A DNA stretch of 64,000 nt from CAZOJJ01 sp964580105 (GCA_964580105.1 CAZOJJ010000012.1:4256-68255), one strand, 5' to 3'. Shown: positions 1-7,945, counted from the first letter of the stretch. A program made the numbers and translations. The notes: generated by a model not told the origin, from the letters alone.

Positions 1-775
1 CGCGCTGGCCGGCGTTGCCGCCGCCGCGGATCTGGAGGTAGTGGCCCTCGGACACGCCCGCCGGGACCTCCACCGAGATCGTCTCCTCGCCCTTGACGCG
101 GCCCTCGCCCGCGCAGTTCGAGCACGGCGCCGTGACGACGCGGCCCTCGCCGTGGCACGTCGGGCACGGCTGGACGTTGACGAACTGGCCGAAGAACGAG
201 TTGGAGACCTGCCGGATCTCGCCGGAGCCGGTGCAGGTCGGGCACGTCTCGAAGCCCTCGGGGCCGCCCTCGGCGCCGCTGCCGCGGCAGACGCCGCAGA
301 CGACGAACTTGCGGACCTTGAGCTGACGCTCGACGCCCTCGGCGATCTCTTCGAGCGAGAGCGAGAGGCGCACGCGGAGGTCGGAGCCCGGCCGGCCCTG
401 GCCGCGTCGGCGGCGCGTCCGGCCGAACACGTCCTCGAAGCCGCCCGAGGCGGCGCCGCCGAAGATGTCCGAGAACGCCGAGAAGATGTCGGAGATGTCG
501 GTGAAGCCGGGGCCGCCGCCGGGGGTGCCCGCCGCGCCGCCTAGGCCGGCCTTCCCGAAGCGGTCGTAGCGCGCGCGCTTCTCCGGGTTGGAGAGCACCT
601 CGTAGGCCTCGGCCGCCTCCTTGAACCGCGCCTCGGCGTCCGCATCGCCCGGGTTGCGGTCCGGGTGGTACTCCATCGCCTTCTTGCGGTACGCTTTCTT
701 GATCTCGTCGGCCGACGCGGAGCGGGCCACGCCCAGCACGTCGTAGTAGTCCCGCATGGCGGTGTCGGAAGTCAT
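1..775 (-). CDS. dnaJ: Chaperone protein DnaJ (partial, C-terminus outside window)
   Basis: Hsp40 co-chaperone that delivers unfolded clients to cytoplasmic DnaK and stimulates its ATPase. The frame runs off the left edge, so about 258 N-terminal codons are present. Residues 8-70 form the J domain with the HPD motif at 37-39. A Gly/Phe-rich linker follows, then the zinc domain with four CxxCxGxG-type repeats (CGVCRGSG, CPTCTGSG, CPTCHGEG, CSNCAGEG), then the start of the client-binding domain (GHYLQIRGGGNAG). The ATG at 775 is used; an in-frame ATG at 757, directly before RDYYDVLGV, is an alternative. It is the third gene of hrcA-grpE-dnaJ, 172 bp behind grpE, with its own promoter-like box at 843-850. 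No dnaK lies in the window. Confidence 0.97.
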   Translation of the reverse strand, partial: MTSDTAMRDYYDVLGVARSASADEIKKAYRKKAMEYHPDRNPGDADAEARFKEAAEAYEVLSNPEKRARYDRFGKAGLGGAAGTPGGGPGFTDISDIFSAFSDIFGGAASGGFEDVFGRTRRRRGQGRPGSDLRVRLSLSLEEIAEGVERQLKVRKFVVCGVCRGSGAEGGPEGFETCPTCTGSGEIRQVSNSFFGQFVNVQPCPTCHGEGRVVTAPCSNCAGEGRVKGEETISVEVPAGVSEGHYLQIRGGGNAGQR

Positions 776-842
776 GGCGAAGGCGCCTCTACGGCGGAGG
801 GTCGGGGAACTCGGGATGCCGGCGCCCGGCCTCGCGTGCGGC

Positions 843-850
843 GGAAGGTA
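843..850 (-). promoter_or_regulatory. promoter-like -7 box TACCTTCC upstream of dnaJ
   Basis: On the minus strand this reads TACCTTCC, 68 nt before the dnaJ ATG, in the 172-bp space behind grpE. It matches the TAnnTT box that recurs before many genes here. No clear -33 TTG is seen. Assignment is by pattern only. Confidence 0.4.
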
Positions 851-947
851 CGCGAAATCGGGGCGCCGATAAGGAACGGGCGGCTCTACGCAGCGGGGCG
901 CCCGGCGTTGCGGCCGAGGCGGGCGGGCGGGCCGCGGCGGGCCGCGC

Positions 948-1553
948 TCACTGCGCGACGATCACCTTGGCGTGGCGGAGCACCCGGTCGCCCATGCGGT
1001 AGCCGGGCTGGATCTCGGCAAGCACCGTGCCCGACGGGATGCCGGGGTCCGTCGCCGGCTGCTGCATCATCGCGTCGTGGAGGTCCTCGTCGAACGGGTG
1101 CCCCACGGCCTCGATGGGCTCGACCTGAAACTGCGCCAGCACGTCGGTGAACTTCCTGTAGACGAGCTCGACGCCTTCGTGGAGCGCCTCGTAGGCCGGC
1201 CCGGGCGTCTCCTGCTTGGCCGCGCGGCCGGCCGCGTCGAGCGAGCGGCGGAGGTCGTCGTACACGTCGAGCACGGCCATGACCACCTCCTCGCGCCCGC
1301 GCGCGGCGATCTGCCCGAGTTCGGCCTCCGTGCGGCGGCGGTAGTTCTGAAACTCGGCCGCGCGGCGGAGCACCTGCTCCTGGAGCGCCTTCACCTCGCC
1401 CTGGAGCCGCTCCACTTCGCTCGACAGCTCCGCGATCTCGTCCACGGCGGCGAGGGCCACGTCGGCCGCCTCGTCCGTCTGCATCTGTTCCTTCACCTGG
1501 GCGCGCGTGGATTCAGGGGTTTCGGTGGATTCCTGCGGGGCTCGGTCCGTCAT
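948..1553 (-). CDS. grpE: Nucleotide exchange factor GrpE
   Basis: GrpE releases ADP from DnaK and so resets the chaperone cycle in the cytoplasm. The 201-residue product has the family layout: an acidic, disordered N-terminus (1-35), a long coiled-coil helix (about 38-95, ELSSEVERLQGEVKALQEQV then the family-typical EFQNYRRRTEAE), and a C-terminal beta domain holding GHPFDEDLHDAMM and the terminal GYRMGDRVLRHAKVIVAQ signature. The length is normal. It follows hrcA by 22 bp on the same strand, so the two are probably co-transcribed. dnaJ follows after a longer gap. Confidence 0.97.
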   Translation of the reverse strand: MTDRAPQESTETPESTRAQVKEQMQTDEAADVALAAVDEIAELSSEVERLQGEVKALQEQVLRRAAEFQNYRRRTEAELGQIAARGREEVVMAVLDVYDDLRRSLDAAGRAAKQETPGPAYEALHEGVELVYRKFTDVLAQFQVEPIEAVGHPFDEDLHDAMMQQPATDPGIPSGTVLAEIQPGYRMGDRVLRHAKVIVAQ

Positions 1554-1575
1554 ATCGGTAGCCGGTTTTCAGAAG

Positions 1576-2652
1576 TTAATCGCTCGCGCGGGTCAGCAGC
1601 GCCGCCACGTGCTCGACGATGGCGACGGCCCGGGCGTAGTCCATCCGCGTCGGGCCGATGACGCCGACGGTGCCGGCGGCCCCGCCGTAGCGGTACTGTG
1701 CCGTGACGACGGAGTAGGGCCGGGCTTCGCCGTCGAGCTCCTGGCCGATCAGGACGACGGCGCGCTCGGGGTGCGCGGGGTCGAACAGCGCCGGCCGCTC
1801 CAGGAGGTGGACGACGACGGCCTCCTGCTCGATGAGCTCGACGACGTTCTTGACCTCCTCGGGCGCGGCGAACTCGGGCTGGCCGACGAGGTGCTGCGCC
1901 CCGGCCACGCTGGCCCGGCGCGCCTCGTCGGCCTCGCTGAAGAGGACGGCGGCGTCGCGGAGGACGACGCGCACGATGCCGGTCCGGTCGCCGGCGCCGA
2001 GGTCCTGCACGCGCCGGGCGCCGGTGCGGCGGATCTCTTCGAGGGTGAGGCCGGCGAGCCGCTCGTTGAGCCGCTGCTCGACGCCGTCGAGCCCCCGGCG
2101 GGGCAGCTCGCCGTCCACCTCGGCCACGACGGTCCGCGCCAGCCCGCCGCGCACGGCCAGCACGAACATCACGCGCGTGGACGAGAGGGGGACGATGTCG
2201 AGCCGCTCGAGAACCCCTGTCGAGAGGCGCGGCGAGAGGACGACGCCGAGGAGCTGGGTGAGGCGGCCGAGGAGGCGGCTGGTATCCCGCGCGAGGGCGT
2301 CGAGGTCGCCGAGGCGGCGCTGGACGTTCTCGCGGAGGAGCCGGGCCTCGGCGGGTGTGAGGCCGCCCACGTCCATCAGCTCGTCCACGTAGGTGCGGTA
2401 GCCGCGCTCGGTGGGCACGCGGCCGGCCGAGGTGTGGGGGTGGTCGAGGTAGCCCTCGGCCTCCAGCGCGCTCATCGTGTTGCGGATGGAGGCGCTGGAG
2501 AGGTCGAGCTCGGGCTCCTCGGCGAGGGCCTTGGAGCCGACCGGCGCAGCCGTGTGGATGAACCGCTGCACCACGAGGCGCAGGATCTCGCGCTCGCGCG
2601 CCGAGAGCGCGCTCCGGGTGCTATGGGCACTATGGGAAGAGGAGCGGTCCAT
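1576..2652 (-). CDS. hrcA: Heat-inducible transcription repressor HrcA
   Basis: Winged-helix repressor that in other bacteria binds CIRCE operators and represses chaperone genes, with GroESL helping it fold. The 358-residue product starts at the ATG at 2652, just before a serine-rich stretch. It has the N-terminal winged helix (about 15-90, with LSSASIRNTMSALEAEGYL and HTSAGRVPTERGYRTYV) and the GAF-like HrcA domain (about 110-340) ending in GVIGPTRMDYARAVAIVEHVA. It heads hrcA-grpE-dnaJ. No CIRCE inverted repeat (TTAGCACTC-N9-GAGTGCTAA) is visible upstream of hrcA, grpE or dnaJ, so autoregulation through a classical operator is not shown by the sequence. Confidence 0.96.
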   Translation of the reverse strand: MDRSSSHSAHSTRSALSAREREILRLVVQRFIHTAAPVGSKALAEEPELDLSSASIRNTMSALEAEGYLDHPHTSAGRVPTERGYRTYVDELMDVGGLTPAEARLLRENVQRRLGDLDALARDTSRLLGRLTQLLGVVLSPRLSTGVLERLDIVPLSSTRVMFVLAVRGGLARTVVAEVDGELPRRGLDGVEQRLNERLAGLTLEEIRRTGARRVQDLGAGDRTGIVRVVLRDAAVLFSEADEARRASVAGAQHLVGQPEFAAPEEVKNVVELIEQEAVVVHLLERPALFDPAHPERAVVLIGQELDGEARPYSVVTAQYRYGGAAGTVGVIGPTRMDYARAVAIVEHVAALLTRASD

Positions 2653-2835
2653 GTCGTGCGTCCACCGGAGGGCGTACCTCCACGCCCGCGGGGGCGGCGT
2701 TCGAACACGCCAGCCGACCTTCGGTTTCGGGCCGCCGCGGCGTCGGAGGAGGCTTCGCCGGTTTTTCAGGGGTGCAGGCGGTGGACGCGGAGGGGCCGCC
2801 TCGGTGTGGTAGGGGAGGGACGAAACGCAGGGAGC

Positions 2836-2843
2836 CCAACGTA
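2836..2843 (-). promoter_or_regulatory. promoter-like -7 box TACGTTGG upstream of hrcA
   Basis: Minus-strand TACGTTGG, 184 nt before the hrcA start, in the 284-bp space behind the VKOR-DsbA gene. The distance is long and no clear -33 TTG is seen, so this is weaker than the other boxes. Confidence 0.3.
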
Positions 2844-2880
2844 CCACGCCCGCTCGATCCGTACGGCCCGAAGCGGAAAC

Positions 2881-2908
2881 GTCCGGGGCCTGCAGACAGA
2901 CCCCGGAC
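2881..2908 (-). terminator. hairpin terminator behind the VKOR-DsbA gene
   Basis: Perfect 8-bp stem GTCCGGGG (2881-2888) / CCCCGGAC (2901-2908) with a 12-nt loop, 28 bp past the stop codon at 2937. On the minus strand it is followed by GTTTCCGCTT. The T-tract is short, as is common in GC-rich genomes. Confidence 0.6.
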
Positions 2909-2936
2909 GCACGATCCGCGTGGCGAGGGGCCGGCG

Positions 2937-4238
2937 CTACTGCTTCTCGGCGTAGGCCTGCTCGATGAAGTACGTCAGGCACTCGGGGCTGTACGACTCG
3001 TACGTCGGCGCCACGAGGCGGCCCTCGATGAACAGCTTGGGCACGCTCACGCCACTCTGGCCCGGCTTGGTCATCACGCTGGTCGTCGCCACGCGGTCGA
3101 TCATGATCTGATCCACGATGGGGCGGATCGCCTCCTGGTCTTCGAGCGTGGTGCGGAGGGCGGCGCCGTTCATGCCCACGGCGTTGGCGGCTTCGACGAC
3201 CTCGTCGAGCGTCATGCCCCAGGTGTGATCCTGGCGGCGGAACATCTCCTCCATGAGGTCGAGGTACTTGCCCTCGCGGCCGGCCAGCTGGAGCGCGACG
3301 ACCTGACCGAAGGACTGCTCGCGGAGCGGATAGGCCACGTAGTAGAACCGCGCCTTGTCGCCCATGGCCTCCTCCACCGGCGCGATGGACGCGGCGAGGT
3401 CGCGGCAGTGCGGGCAGTTCGGGTCGAAAATGTCGATGACGCGGACGGGCGCGTCGGCCGAGCCACGGTAGGGGCCGTCGGTGAACGGCGTGAGGTCCTG
3501 GATGACCGGGTGCTCCTCGTCGTAGGCGCACTGCACGGCCGGGTCGCCGATGGTCACCGCCGGCAGGCCGCGCTCGGGCGCGGGCGGGAGGTTCTGCGCC
3601 GTGCGCTGGGTCTCCGGCGGCAGGAAGCCGGCGGGTCCTTCGGCCGTGGCCGGCGCGTCTTCGAGGAGACGCCCGGCGAAGACGACGTCGGCGGCGATGA
3701 GGACGACGAAGACGGCGGCCAGGACGGTGAACGGCTTGGCGGCGTAGGCGAGGCGCGGGGGCGTCGCCCCGCGGAGCTTGACGTGTTCCACGACGTGGAG
3801 GATCAACAGGAGGGTGACGATGGAGGCCGAGATCAGGCAGAGCACGCACGGCTCGACGTCGGCCAGCTCGGGCGCGACGAACTGGTACACGGTCAGGTAG
3901 GCCGCGTAGAGGAAGCCGACGCTCACGGCGGCGAAGCTGGCGAGCCGGAGGCGCTCGCGGCGCTCGGGCGCGGCCGTCCCGTAGAGGTAGCGGAGCACGG
4001 CCACGACGAGGTAGAAGAGGCCGCCCCAGACGACGTTGGAGAGGCCCAGGAACGTGCCCGCCCCGCTCGTGACCACCTCGGCGCACCCGACGGGCTCCTC
4101 CGGATTCGTGAAGCCGAGGCAGCCGCGGTCGAAGCCGAACTTGGCCTGGAAGTGGAGGTGGACGACGACCAGCAGCCCGAACAGGGCGAGGCCGAAGATC
4201 ACGCGGGAGAGGACGGGCGGGGTGGGCTGCTTGGCCAT
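2937..4238 (-). CDS. VKOR-DsbA fusion (disulfide bond formation protein)
   Basis: Membrane disulfide-generating enzyme with reductant acceptor and oxidant in one chain. The vitamin K epoxide reductase domain passes electrons to quinone, and the attached thioredoxin domain oxidises periplasmic proteins. Of 433 residues, about 1-190 hold five predicted membrane helices, the loop cysteines C40 and C52, and the CVLC redox motif at 131-134 at the mouth of a helix. About 225-433 form a DsbA-like thioredoxin fold with CPHC at 275-278 and a VPKLFIEG cis-Pro region. The ATG at 4238 (MAKQPTPP) puts the first helix at residues 11-27. This fused form replaces DsbB plus DsbA in several phyla. It stands alone, with a promoter-like box 24 nt upstream and a hairpin downstream. 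Confidence 0.93.
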   Translation of the reverse strand: MAKQPTPPVLSRVIFGLALFGLLVVVHLHFQAKFGFDRGCLGFTNPEEPVGCAEVVTSGAGTFLGLSNVVWGGLFYLVVAVLRYLYGTAAPERRERLRLASFAAVSVGFLYAAYLTVYQFVAPELADVEPCVLCLISASIVTLLLILHVVEHVKLRGATPPRLAYAAKPFTVLAAVFVVLIAADVVFAGRLLEDAPATAEGPAGFLPPETQRTAQNLPPAPERGLPAVTIGDPAVQCAYDEEHPVIQDLTPFTDGPYRGSADAPVRVIDIFDPNCPHCRDLAASIAPVEEAMGDKARFYYVAYPLREQSFGQVVALQLAGREGKYLDLMEEMFRRQDHTWGMTLDEVVEAANAVGMNGAALRTTLEDQEAIRPIVDQIMIDRVATTSVMTKPGQSGVSVPKLFIEGRLVAPTYESYSPECLTYFIEQAYAEKQ

Positions 4239-4261
4239 CGGGGGGCGGTCGGGTTCGGCGC

Positions 4262-4269
4262 GGAAGATA
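4262..4269 (-). promoter_or_regulatory. promoter-like -7 box TATCTTCC upstream of VKOR-DsbA
   Basis: Minus-strand TATCTTCC, 24 nt before the ATG at 4238. Position and sequence match the recurrent TAnnTT box of this window. Confidence 0.45.
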
Positions 4270-4393
4270 CGACCGGGGATCGGCCGCGGCGGACGGGCTG
4301 GTGAGGCGCCCGAACGCACACCGGCGCCGCCATCGTGCGCGCGGCTCCCCCCGCCTCGGGGCGGCCGGGGCGGGGCGCTGCCCCGGCGACGGG

Positions 4394-6106
4394 TCACGTC
4401 TGGATCACGCCGGGGTTGAAGCGGGGGATCTCCGGGTTGTGATCGGCCAGCTCGATGCCCGTCGAGATCCACGCCCGCGTCATCGCCGGGTCGATGATCT
4501 CGTCCACCCACAGCCGGGCGGCGGCGTAGTAGGGACTCATCTGCTCGGCGTAGCGCGCCTCGATCTCCTTGAGGAGCGCGGCCTGGTCGTCCTCGGAGAG
4601 CGCCATCCCCTGCTTCTTCAGCTTGGAGGCCTGGATCTGGAGCAGCGTCTTGGCCGCCTGGCTCCCGCCCATCACGGCGATCTGGGCCGACGGCCACGCG
4701 AAGATCAGGCGCGGGTCGTAGGCCTTCCCGCAGAGCGCGTAGTTGCCCGCCCCGAACGAGTTGCCCACGATGACGGTGAACTTCGGGACGACCGAGTTGG
4801 CGACGGCGTTGACGAGCTTCGCGCCGTCCTTGATGATGCCGCCCTGCTCGGCGCGCGTGCCCACCATGAAGCCGGTCACGTCTTGGATGAACAGGAGCGG
4901 GATCCGCTTCTGGTTGCAGTTCATGATGAACCGCGCGGCCTTGTCGGCCGAGTCGGAGTAGATGACGCCGCCGACCTGCATCTCGGGGGCCTTGCCTCTG
5001 GGCGGGGTCGTTCGGACGACCTGCCGCTGGCTGGCGACGACGCCGACGCTCCAGCCGTCGAGGCGGGCGTAGCCGCAGAGGAGCGTCTGGCCGTAGCCGG
5101 CCTTGTACTCGGTCCACGAGCCGGCGTCGAGGATGCGCGCGAGCACCTCGCGCATGTCGTACGGCTGCGTGTGGTTCTCCGGGAGCAGGCCGTAGAGCTC
5201 CTCGCCGGGGAACGCGGGCTCGACGGGCTCGATGCGGTCGAAGCCCGCGCGGTCCTGCGGCCCGAGCTTGGAGACGAGGTCGCGGATGGTGGCGAGGCAG
5301 GTCGCGTCGTCCGGCATCCTGTAGTCCGTCACGCCGGAGATGTCGGACTGCGTCGCGGCGCCGCCGAGCGTCTCCGCGTCGGTGTCCTCCCCGATGGCGG
5401 CCTTGACGAGGAACGGCCCCGCGAGGAAGACGGAGCCCGTGCCCTCGACGATGAGCGCCTCGTCCGACATGATGGGGAGGTAGGCGCCGCCGGCCACGCA
5501 CGAGCCCATGATGGCGGCGATCTGCGGGACGCCGAGGGCCGAGAGCCGGGCGTTGTTGCGGAAGATGCGGCCGAAGTGCTCCTTGTCCGGGAAGATCTCG
5601 TCCTGCATCGGGAGGTAGACGCCGGCCGAGTCCACGAGGTAGACGATGGGCACGCGGTTCTCGAGGGCGATCTCCTGCGCGCGGAGGTTCTTCTTGGCCG
5701 TGATGGGAAACCACGCGCCCGCCTTCACGGTGGCGTCGTTGGCGACGACGAGGCAGAGGCGGCCGTGGATGCGGCCGAGGCCCATGACGGTGCCGGCGGC
5801 GGGGCAGCCCCCCTCCTCCTCGTACATCCCGCGCCCGGCGAACAGCCCGAGCTCCATGAACTCCGTGCCCTCGTCCAGCAGCGCGGCGATGCGCTCGCGG
5901 GCGGTCATCTTGCCCCGCCGGTGCTCGCGCTCGACGTAGGCGTCGCCGCCGCCCCGGCGCACCTCGGCGGCGCGCGCGCGGAGGTCGGCCATCAGCCGCT
6001 CGTGGTAGGCCCGGCGGGCTTCGTAGGCGGCGTGCTCGTCGGCAGGCGTGCCGAGGGGAAACGGCGAGGTCGGGGGTTCCTGCGGAAGCCGTTCGGTTTC
6101 GGCCAT
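4394..6106 (-). CDS. Acyl-CoA carboxylase, carboxyltransferase (beta) subunit, MCC-like
   Basis: Transfers the carboxyl group from carboxybiotin to an acyl-CoA. The 570-residue chain is a crotonase-fold carboxyltransferase with N- and C-terminal halves. Motifs such as VANDATVKAGAWFPIT, the KKNLRAQEIA stretch, FPDKEHFGRIFRNNARLS and GSCVAGGAYLP resemble methylcrotonyl-CoA carboxylase beta subunits more than propionyl-CoA or acetyl-CoA carboxylases. The second half carries QDVTGFMVGTRAEQGGIIKDGAKLVNAV and an FGAGNYALCGKAYDPR oxyanion region. No biotin-carboxylase alpha subunit is adjacent; accC and accB lie 20 kb away and are the housekeeping pair. The substrate (methylcrotonyl-CoA or another branched acyl-CoA) is inferred from similarity only. 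Confidence 0.9.
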   Translation of the reverse strand: MAETERLPQEPPTSPFPLGTPADEHAAYEARRAYHERLMADLRARAAEVRRGGGDAYVEREHRRGKMTARERIAALLDEGTEFMELGLFAGRGMYEEEGGCPAAGTVMGLGRIHGRLCLVVANDATVKAGAWFPITAKKNLRAQEIALENRVPIVYLVDSAGVYLPMQDEIFPDKEHFGRIFRNNARLSALGVPQIAAIMGSCVAGGAYLPIMSDEALIVEGTGSVFLAGPFLVKAAIGEDTDAETLGGAATQSDISGVTDYRMPDDATCLATIRDLVSKLGPQDRAGFDRIEPVEPAFPGEELYGLLPENHTQPYDMREVLARILDAGSWTEYKAGYGQTLLCGYARLDGWSVGVVASQRQVVRTTPPRGKAPEMQVGGVIYSDSADKAARFIMNCNQKRIPLLFIQDVTGFMVGTRAEQGGIIKDGAKLVNAVANSVVPKFTVIVGNSFGAGNYALCGKAYDPRLIFAWPSAQIAVMGGSQAAKTLLQIQASKLKKQGMALSEDDQAALLKEIEARYAEQMSPYYAAARLWVDEIIDPAMTRAWISTGIELADHNPEIPRFNPGVIQT

Positions 6107-6140
6107 GAGACGGGAGGGGCGTGCGTACGGACGGGACGGC

Positions 6141-6148
6141 GGAAACTA
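6141..6148 (-). promoter_or_regulatory. promoter-like -7 box TAGTTTCC upstream of the carboxyltransferase gene
   Basis: Minus-strand TAGTTTCC, 35 nt before the ATG at 6106, matching the recurrent TAnnTT box. Confidence 0.45.
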
Positions 6149-6178
6149 CCACTGCGCCCCTGCGCTACCGCGAACAAA

Positions 6179-6218
6179 CGGCCGCGCCCGGCCCTCGCGA
6201 GAGAACCGGGCGCGGCCG
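6179..6218 (-). terminator. hairpin terminator behind the first CsbD-like gene
   Basis: Strong inverted repeat GCCGCGCCCGG (6181-6191) / CCGGGCGCGGC (6206-6216) with a 14-nt loop, about 20 bp past the stop at 6237. On the minus strand GTTTGTTCG follows, a short T-rich tail. Confidence 0.65.
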
Positions 6219-6236
6219 CACACGAGGAGGGGACGG

Positions 6237-6443
6237 CTACAGGAGCGAGACGAGCTTGCGGCGGATTTCGGTGCGGGGCTCGCCCGTCTTCTCGTGGATC
6301 AGGGTGACCATCTGGCGGAGGCTCCCGCGCGCCTGCTTCAGGTTCGCGTCCTGGAAGGACACGTCGCTCCACAGAGCCTTGATGCGGTCCCGCAGGCGCC
6401 GCCAGTCCTGGTTCATCTTCTTCGTAGCCATGCGTTCCGCCAT
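6237..6443 (-). CDS. CsbD-like small stress protein, copy 1
   Basis: A 68-residue basic/acidic helical protein with the CsbD pattern: an early Trp, a helix ending in LW, then KQARGSLRQMVTLIHEKTGEPRTEIRRKL. CsbD proteins are general-stress proteins of unknown mechanism. It is a paralogue of the next gene upstream (6609-6797): both share WxxxxxxIxAxWxD...LKxARGxLxQMVxLIHEKTGExRxxIxRKxxxL. An in-frame ATG at 6431 (MATKKMNQDW) is an alternative start. The ATGs at 6443 and 6431 lie in a 12-bp duplicated GGAACGCATG context. AGGAG lies 11 nt before the first ATG, which favours 6443 weakly. Confidence 0.7.
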   Translation of the reverse strand: MAERMATKKMNQDWRRLRDRIKALWSDVSFQDANLKQARGSLRQMVTLIHEKTGEPRTEIRRKLVSLL

Positions 6444-6558
6444 GCGTTCCGGTGCTCCTCGGCGCTTGTTGCTGTACAGGTACGTGCCCTGATGATATGG
6501 GTAACGGGTGTGCGCCGTTCCTCCTTCGCTGGAAACGCAAGCCCTCCTGAAACGCGAA

Positions 6559-6585
6559 CCGCCCGACCTGCAACAGGCCGGGCGG
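6559..6585 (-). terminator. hairpin terminator behind the second CsbD-like gene
   Basis: Stem CCGCCCG (6559-6565) / CGGGCGG (6579-6585), 24 bp past the stop at 6609. On the minus strand TTCGCGTTTC follows. Confidence 0.6.
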
Positions 6586-6608
6586 GGACGACGGTGGGAG
6601 CGGCGAGG

Positions 6609-6797
6609 TCAGACGAGCGTCGCCATCTTGCGCATGATGAGGCTGCGGTCCTCGCCGGTCTTCTCGTGGATGAGGTTGACCATCTGGCCGAGGTTGCCGC
6701 GCGCCTTCTTCAGCTCGCCCTCGTCGAGGTCGCCCCAGACGGCGAGGATCTGCGTCATCACGCGCTGCCAGTTCTGCTCCATTCGCTGTTTGCTCAT
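6609..6797 (-). CDS. CsbD-like small stress protein, copy 2
   Basis: A 62-residue protein, paralogue of the gene at 6237-6443 with the same ARGxLxQMVxLIHEKTGExR core. The ATG at 6797 (MSKQRMEQNW) is preceded by AGAGG at 5-nt spacing, which supports it over longer upstream frames. Each copy has its own hairpin terminator, and this copy has a promoter-like box at 6869-6876. The pair therefore looks like a tandem gene duplication with separately transcribed units. A role in stress is inferred from the family only. Confidence 0.72.
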   Translation of the reverse strand: MSKQRMEQNWQRVMTQILAVWGDLDEGELKKARGNLGQMVNLIHEKTGEDRSLIMRKMATLV

Positions 6798-6868
6798 CGT
6801 GCCTCTAGGTTGGCCGCGAGGAATCGGAAGCGCCCCCGCAGGCGGTGATCCGAAGGGCAGTGGATACG

Positions 6869-6876
6869 AGAAGATA
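6869..6876 (-). promoter_or_regulatory. promoter-like -7 box TATCTTCT upstream of CsbD-like copy 2
   Basis: Minus-strand TATCTTCT, 72 nt before the ATG at 6797. It matches the recurrent TAnnTT box. Confidence 0.35.
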
Positions 6877-6939
6877 CGGCCTCTGCGGCCGAGCCCCAAA
6901 CGGAGGTCTCGGGAAGGCCGGGGCGGCCGAGGCGGCCGG

Positions 6940-7647
6940 TCAGGCTTCACCGTGGTCCGTCACGAGGCGCAGCAGCTTCCGCTTGGCGATGGGCAGCATC
7001 GTCTCCTCCACCGGGAAGGCGAGGTCGGTGTTGAGCCGGTAGGTGGCCGGGTTGGGCAACGCGGGGTCGGCCTCGATGAGCGCCTCCTTCCAGGCCCGGG
7101 GCGGAGCCATCGGCGGGAGGTCCACCGGCACGGGCGACGTGCGCAGCAGGCGGTACCGGCCGTGCTCGTCGGCCAGGATGGAGACGGCGTAGCGGAGGGC
7201 GACGAGGCGGCCGGCCGCGCCGGGCACGAGCAGGTACCCCTCGGCCTGGTAGGACGGCAGGAGGCCGACGGCCTCGAGGGCGGCGTGGTCGTCCACGAAT
7301 TCGAACAGCGTGCGCCCCTCCTCGACCGCCTCGGTGAGGATGGGGAGCGCCCACGCGGCGAGGTCGGCCGCGAGGAGGGGCGGCTCGCTCTCGTCGGCGT
7401 CGTAGATGAGCGTCCCGGCCTCCCAGTCGATGCCGGTGACGCGTCCGGGGCGGGCTTCGCGGAACTGATCCAGCCCTTCGAGAAAGGCCGTGAGGCCGCG
7501 CCGGACGCGGATCAGGTCCGCCAGGAACGGATAGACGCGGCTCCGGGCGAAAGCGCGGCGGGCGTCCTGCAGACCGGCCAGGATGCGATAGCGGGCCGCC
7601 TCGGGGTCGGTGGCGGCGGCGAACAGGTCGAGCGTGAGGGCAGGCAT
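6940..7647 (-). CDS. Conserved hypothetical protein (235 aa)
   Basis: I do not recognise this family. The 235-residue soluble protein begins MPALTLDLFAAATDPEAARYRILAGLQ. It has an N-terminal helical segment (to about 70) rich in Arg/Leu, then a beta-rich region (RVTGIDWEAGTLIYDADES, GYLLVPGAAGRLVALRYAVSILADEHGRYRLLRTSP), and ends in a basic IAKRKLLRLV helix. There is no signal peptide or membrane segment. Codon use looks like its neighbours and the frame is open throughout, which supports a real gene. It is divergent from porQ, with a 5-copy tandem array between the two starts. Confidence 0.7.
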   Translation of the reverse strand: MPALTLDLFAAATDPEAARYRILAGLQDARRAFARSRVYPFLADLIRVRRGLTAFLEGLDQFREARPGRVTGIDWEAGTLIYDADESEPPLLAADLAAWALPILTEAVEEGRTLFEFVDDHAALEAVGLLPSYQAEGYLLVPGAAGRLVALRYAVSILADEHGRYRLLRTSPVPVDLPPMAPPRAWKEALIEADPALPNPATYRLNTDLAFPVEETMLPIAKRKLLRLVTDHGEA

Positions 7648-7753
7648 GACGTTCCTCGCTGGGGGGACGAAACGAGAACGCGGCGTGCCGGTGAGCACAC
7701 CGACGCCCGTAAGTACGGGCGCCTTCACGAAACCTGCAAACTCGATGCCGGGG

Positions 7754-7828
7754 CACCCTGGTTCCAGACACCCTGGTTCCAGACACCCTGGTTCCAGACA
7801 CCCTGGTTCCAGACACCCTGGTTCCAGA
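7754..7828. repeat. tandem array, 5 x 15 bp, in the divergent intergenic region
   Basis: Five exact copies of caccctggttccaga end to end. The array lies in the 408-bp space between the unknown gene (start 7647, minus) and porQ (start 8056, plus). The unit has no stop codon in the frame readable from the plus strand, so spurious frames run through it, but no real gene overlaps it. The rest of this intergenic space holds only the porQ promoter-like box. Confidence 0.98.
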
Positions 7829-7937
7829 CGCGGAGGAGCGGGCACGAGCGGCTCACGCCGTCGGCCCGGTTCCCGGGGCCGGAGGCCCGGTGCCGGCAGT
7901 CCGGCCCATTTACCCTGGCACGCGGCCGAAAATCCCG

Positions 7938-7945
7938 TACCTTCC
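7938..7945 (+). promoter_or_regulatory. promoter-like -7 box TACCTTCC upstream of porQ
   Basis: Plus-strand TACCTTCC, 110 nt before the porQ ATG, just downstream of the 15-bp array. It implies a leader of about 100 nt if used. Confidence 0.35.

Noticed and set aside
1507..2955. Long open frames antisense to hrcA, ettA, ppk, the FAD oxidoreductase and other genes
   Set aside because: In very GC-rich DNA antisense frames stay open; their translations are low-complexity Arg/Ala/Gly/Pro without family motifs, while the opposite strand holds recognisable proteins.
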